Source of the DNA: Streptomyces graminofaciens
Lineage (GTDB): Bacteria > Actinomycetota > Actinomycetes > Streptomycetales > Streptomycetaceae
Assembly: GCF_030294945.1 (NCBI RefSeq)
Contig: NZ_AP018448.1
Coordinates: forward strand, 7,653,501 to 7,717,500
Length of the DNA stretch: 64,000 nt
Direction of reading: 5' to 3'
Both the position numbers and the translations under genes were made by a program. The notes under the pieces were generated by a model. That model ran no database searches. It was given only the letters and a program-made list of their open reading frames with translations, and was not told the origin of the DNA. Positions 63,604 through 64,000 of this stretch are shown here, one piece after another; positions within the stretch are counted from its first letter, which is position 1; every line of letters starts with the position of its first letter.

Positions 63604-64000
63604 ATGACCCAGAAAGTCGCAGTCCTCGGCACCGGCAAGATCGGCGAGGCCCTGATCAGCGGCATGATCCGAGCCGGCTGGGCCCCCGCAGACCTCCTGG
63701 TCACCGCCCGCCGCCCCGAACGAGCCGAGGAACTCCGCACCCGCCACGGCGTCACCCCGGTCACCAACGCCGAGGCAGCCAAGACCGCCGACACCCTCAT
63801 CCTCACGGTCAAGCCCCAGGACATGGCCACGCTCCTCGACGAACTCGCGCCGCACACCCCCGCCGACCGCCTGGTCATCAGCGGCGCGGCGGGCATCCCC
63901 ACCTCCTTCTTCGAAGAGCGCCTGGCCGCAGGCACCCCCGTAGTCCGGGTCATGACGAACACCCCCGCCCTCGTCGACGAGGCCATGTCCGTCATCTCCC
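63604..64000 (+). CDS. proC: Pyrroline-5-carboxylate reductase (ProC), truncated by the window edge
   Basis: The first 132 residues of a P5C reductase, which reduces pyrroline-5-carboxylate to proline. The NAD(P) fold is VAVLGTGKIGEALISGMIRAG, and LILTVKPQDMATLLDEL and RVMTNTPALVDEAMSVI are ProC signatures. GGAGGG lies about 11 nt before the ATG. The gene runs off the right end, so the catalytic dimerisation domain is not seen. Confidence 0.93.
   Translation, partial: MTQKVAVLGTGKIGEALISGMIRAGWAPADLLVTARRPERAEELRTRHGVTPVTNAEAAKTADTLILTVKPQDMATLLDELAPHTPADRLVISGAAGIPTSFFEERLAAGTPVVRVMTNTPALVDEAMSVIS

Overview
The window is chromosomal DNA from a high-GC actinomycete, almost certainly a Streptomyces. 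Coding frames have strongly GC-rich third positions, GTG starts are common, and ATGA/GTGA overlaps are frequent. The gene order (folate genes, panC-nadB-nadC-coaX, lsr2, clpC, sigE-cseABC, mutY, disA, radA, ilvD, proC) matches what I recall of Streptomyces coelicolor from about SCO3403 down to SCO3337. That comparison is from memory, not a search. I saw no rRNA, tRNA, CRISPR array, transposase or prophage genes.

Layout. 1-4 kb: pterin/folate genes (folE on +; folP, an NTF2-like gene, folB, folK and a DUF3180 membrane gene on -). 4-13.4 kb: envelope and respiration genes (lysyltransferase-like membrane protein, esterase, coiled-coil membrane protein, two bacterial PH proteins, an orphan NuoD and a MidA-type methyltransferase). 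13.5-17 kb: a NarL-type two-component pair and a threonine-aldolase-like enzyme. 17-22.5 kb: a tightly overlapping + strand operon for pantothenate/CoA and NAD precursors. 22.6-25.3 kb: small genes, many apparently leaderless, ending with lsr2. 26-29 kb: clpC, with a ClgR-like box and an ECF-type promoter upstream. 29-35 kb: the most accessory-looking stretch, with a NACHT-LRR NTPase, a secreted PA14/FN3 protein and an M23 peptidase. 35-37.5 kb: a divergent TetR/MFS pair with a large operator. 38-41.6 kb: the sigE-cseA-cseB-cseC cell-envelope stress operon. 41.8-48.2 kb: mutY, a luciferase-like monooxygenase, disA and radA. 48.6-57.6 kb: a secreted hydrolase, a sigma/anti-sigma/BACON fusion, a Ppx/GppA protein, a sugar-phosphate-isomerase-like protein, a TetR regulator and ilvD. 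57.7-64 kb: a Ser/Thr kinase with a beta-propeller, an SH3-like protein, an ABC-2 exporter and the start of proC.

Themes. (1) At least fifteen genes have a TANNNT-like -10 hexamer 6-9 nt before the start codon and no clear Shine-Dalgarno, so they probably make leaderless mRNAs. (2) Three families of GC-rich intergenic repeats recur. Two composite inverted-repeat elements of about 0.4 kb bracket cseC-mutY, and two near-identical direct copies bracket the ABC exporter. (3) Short tandem repeats run across the stop codons of two genes and expand inside several coding regions. (4) The most unusual proteins or pairings are the NACHT-LRR ATPase, the one-piece sigma/anti-sigma/BACON protein, and the NDUFAF7/MidA-like methyltransferase convergent with an orphan NuoD.
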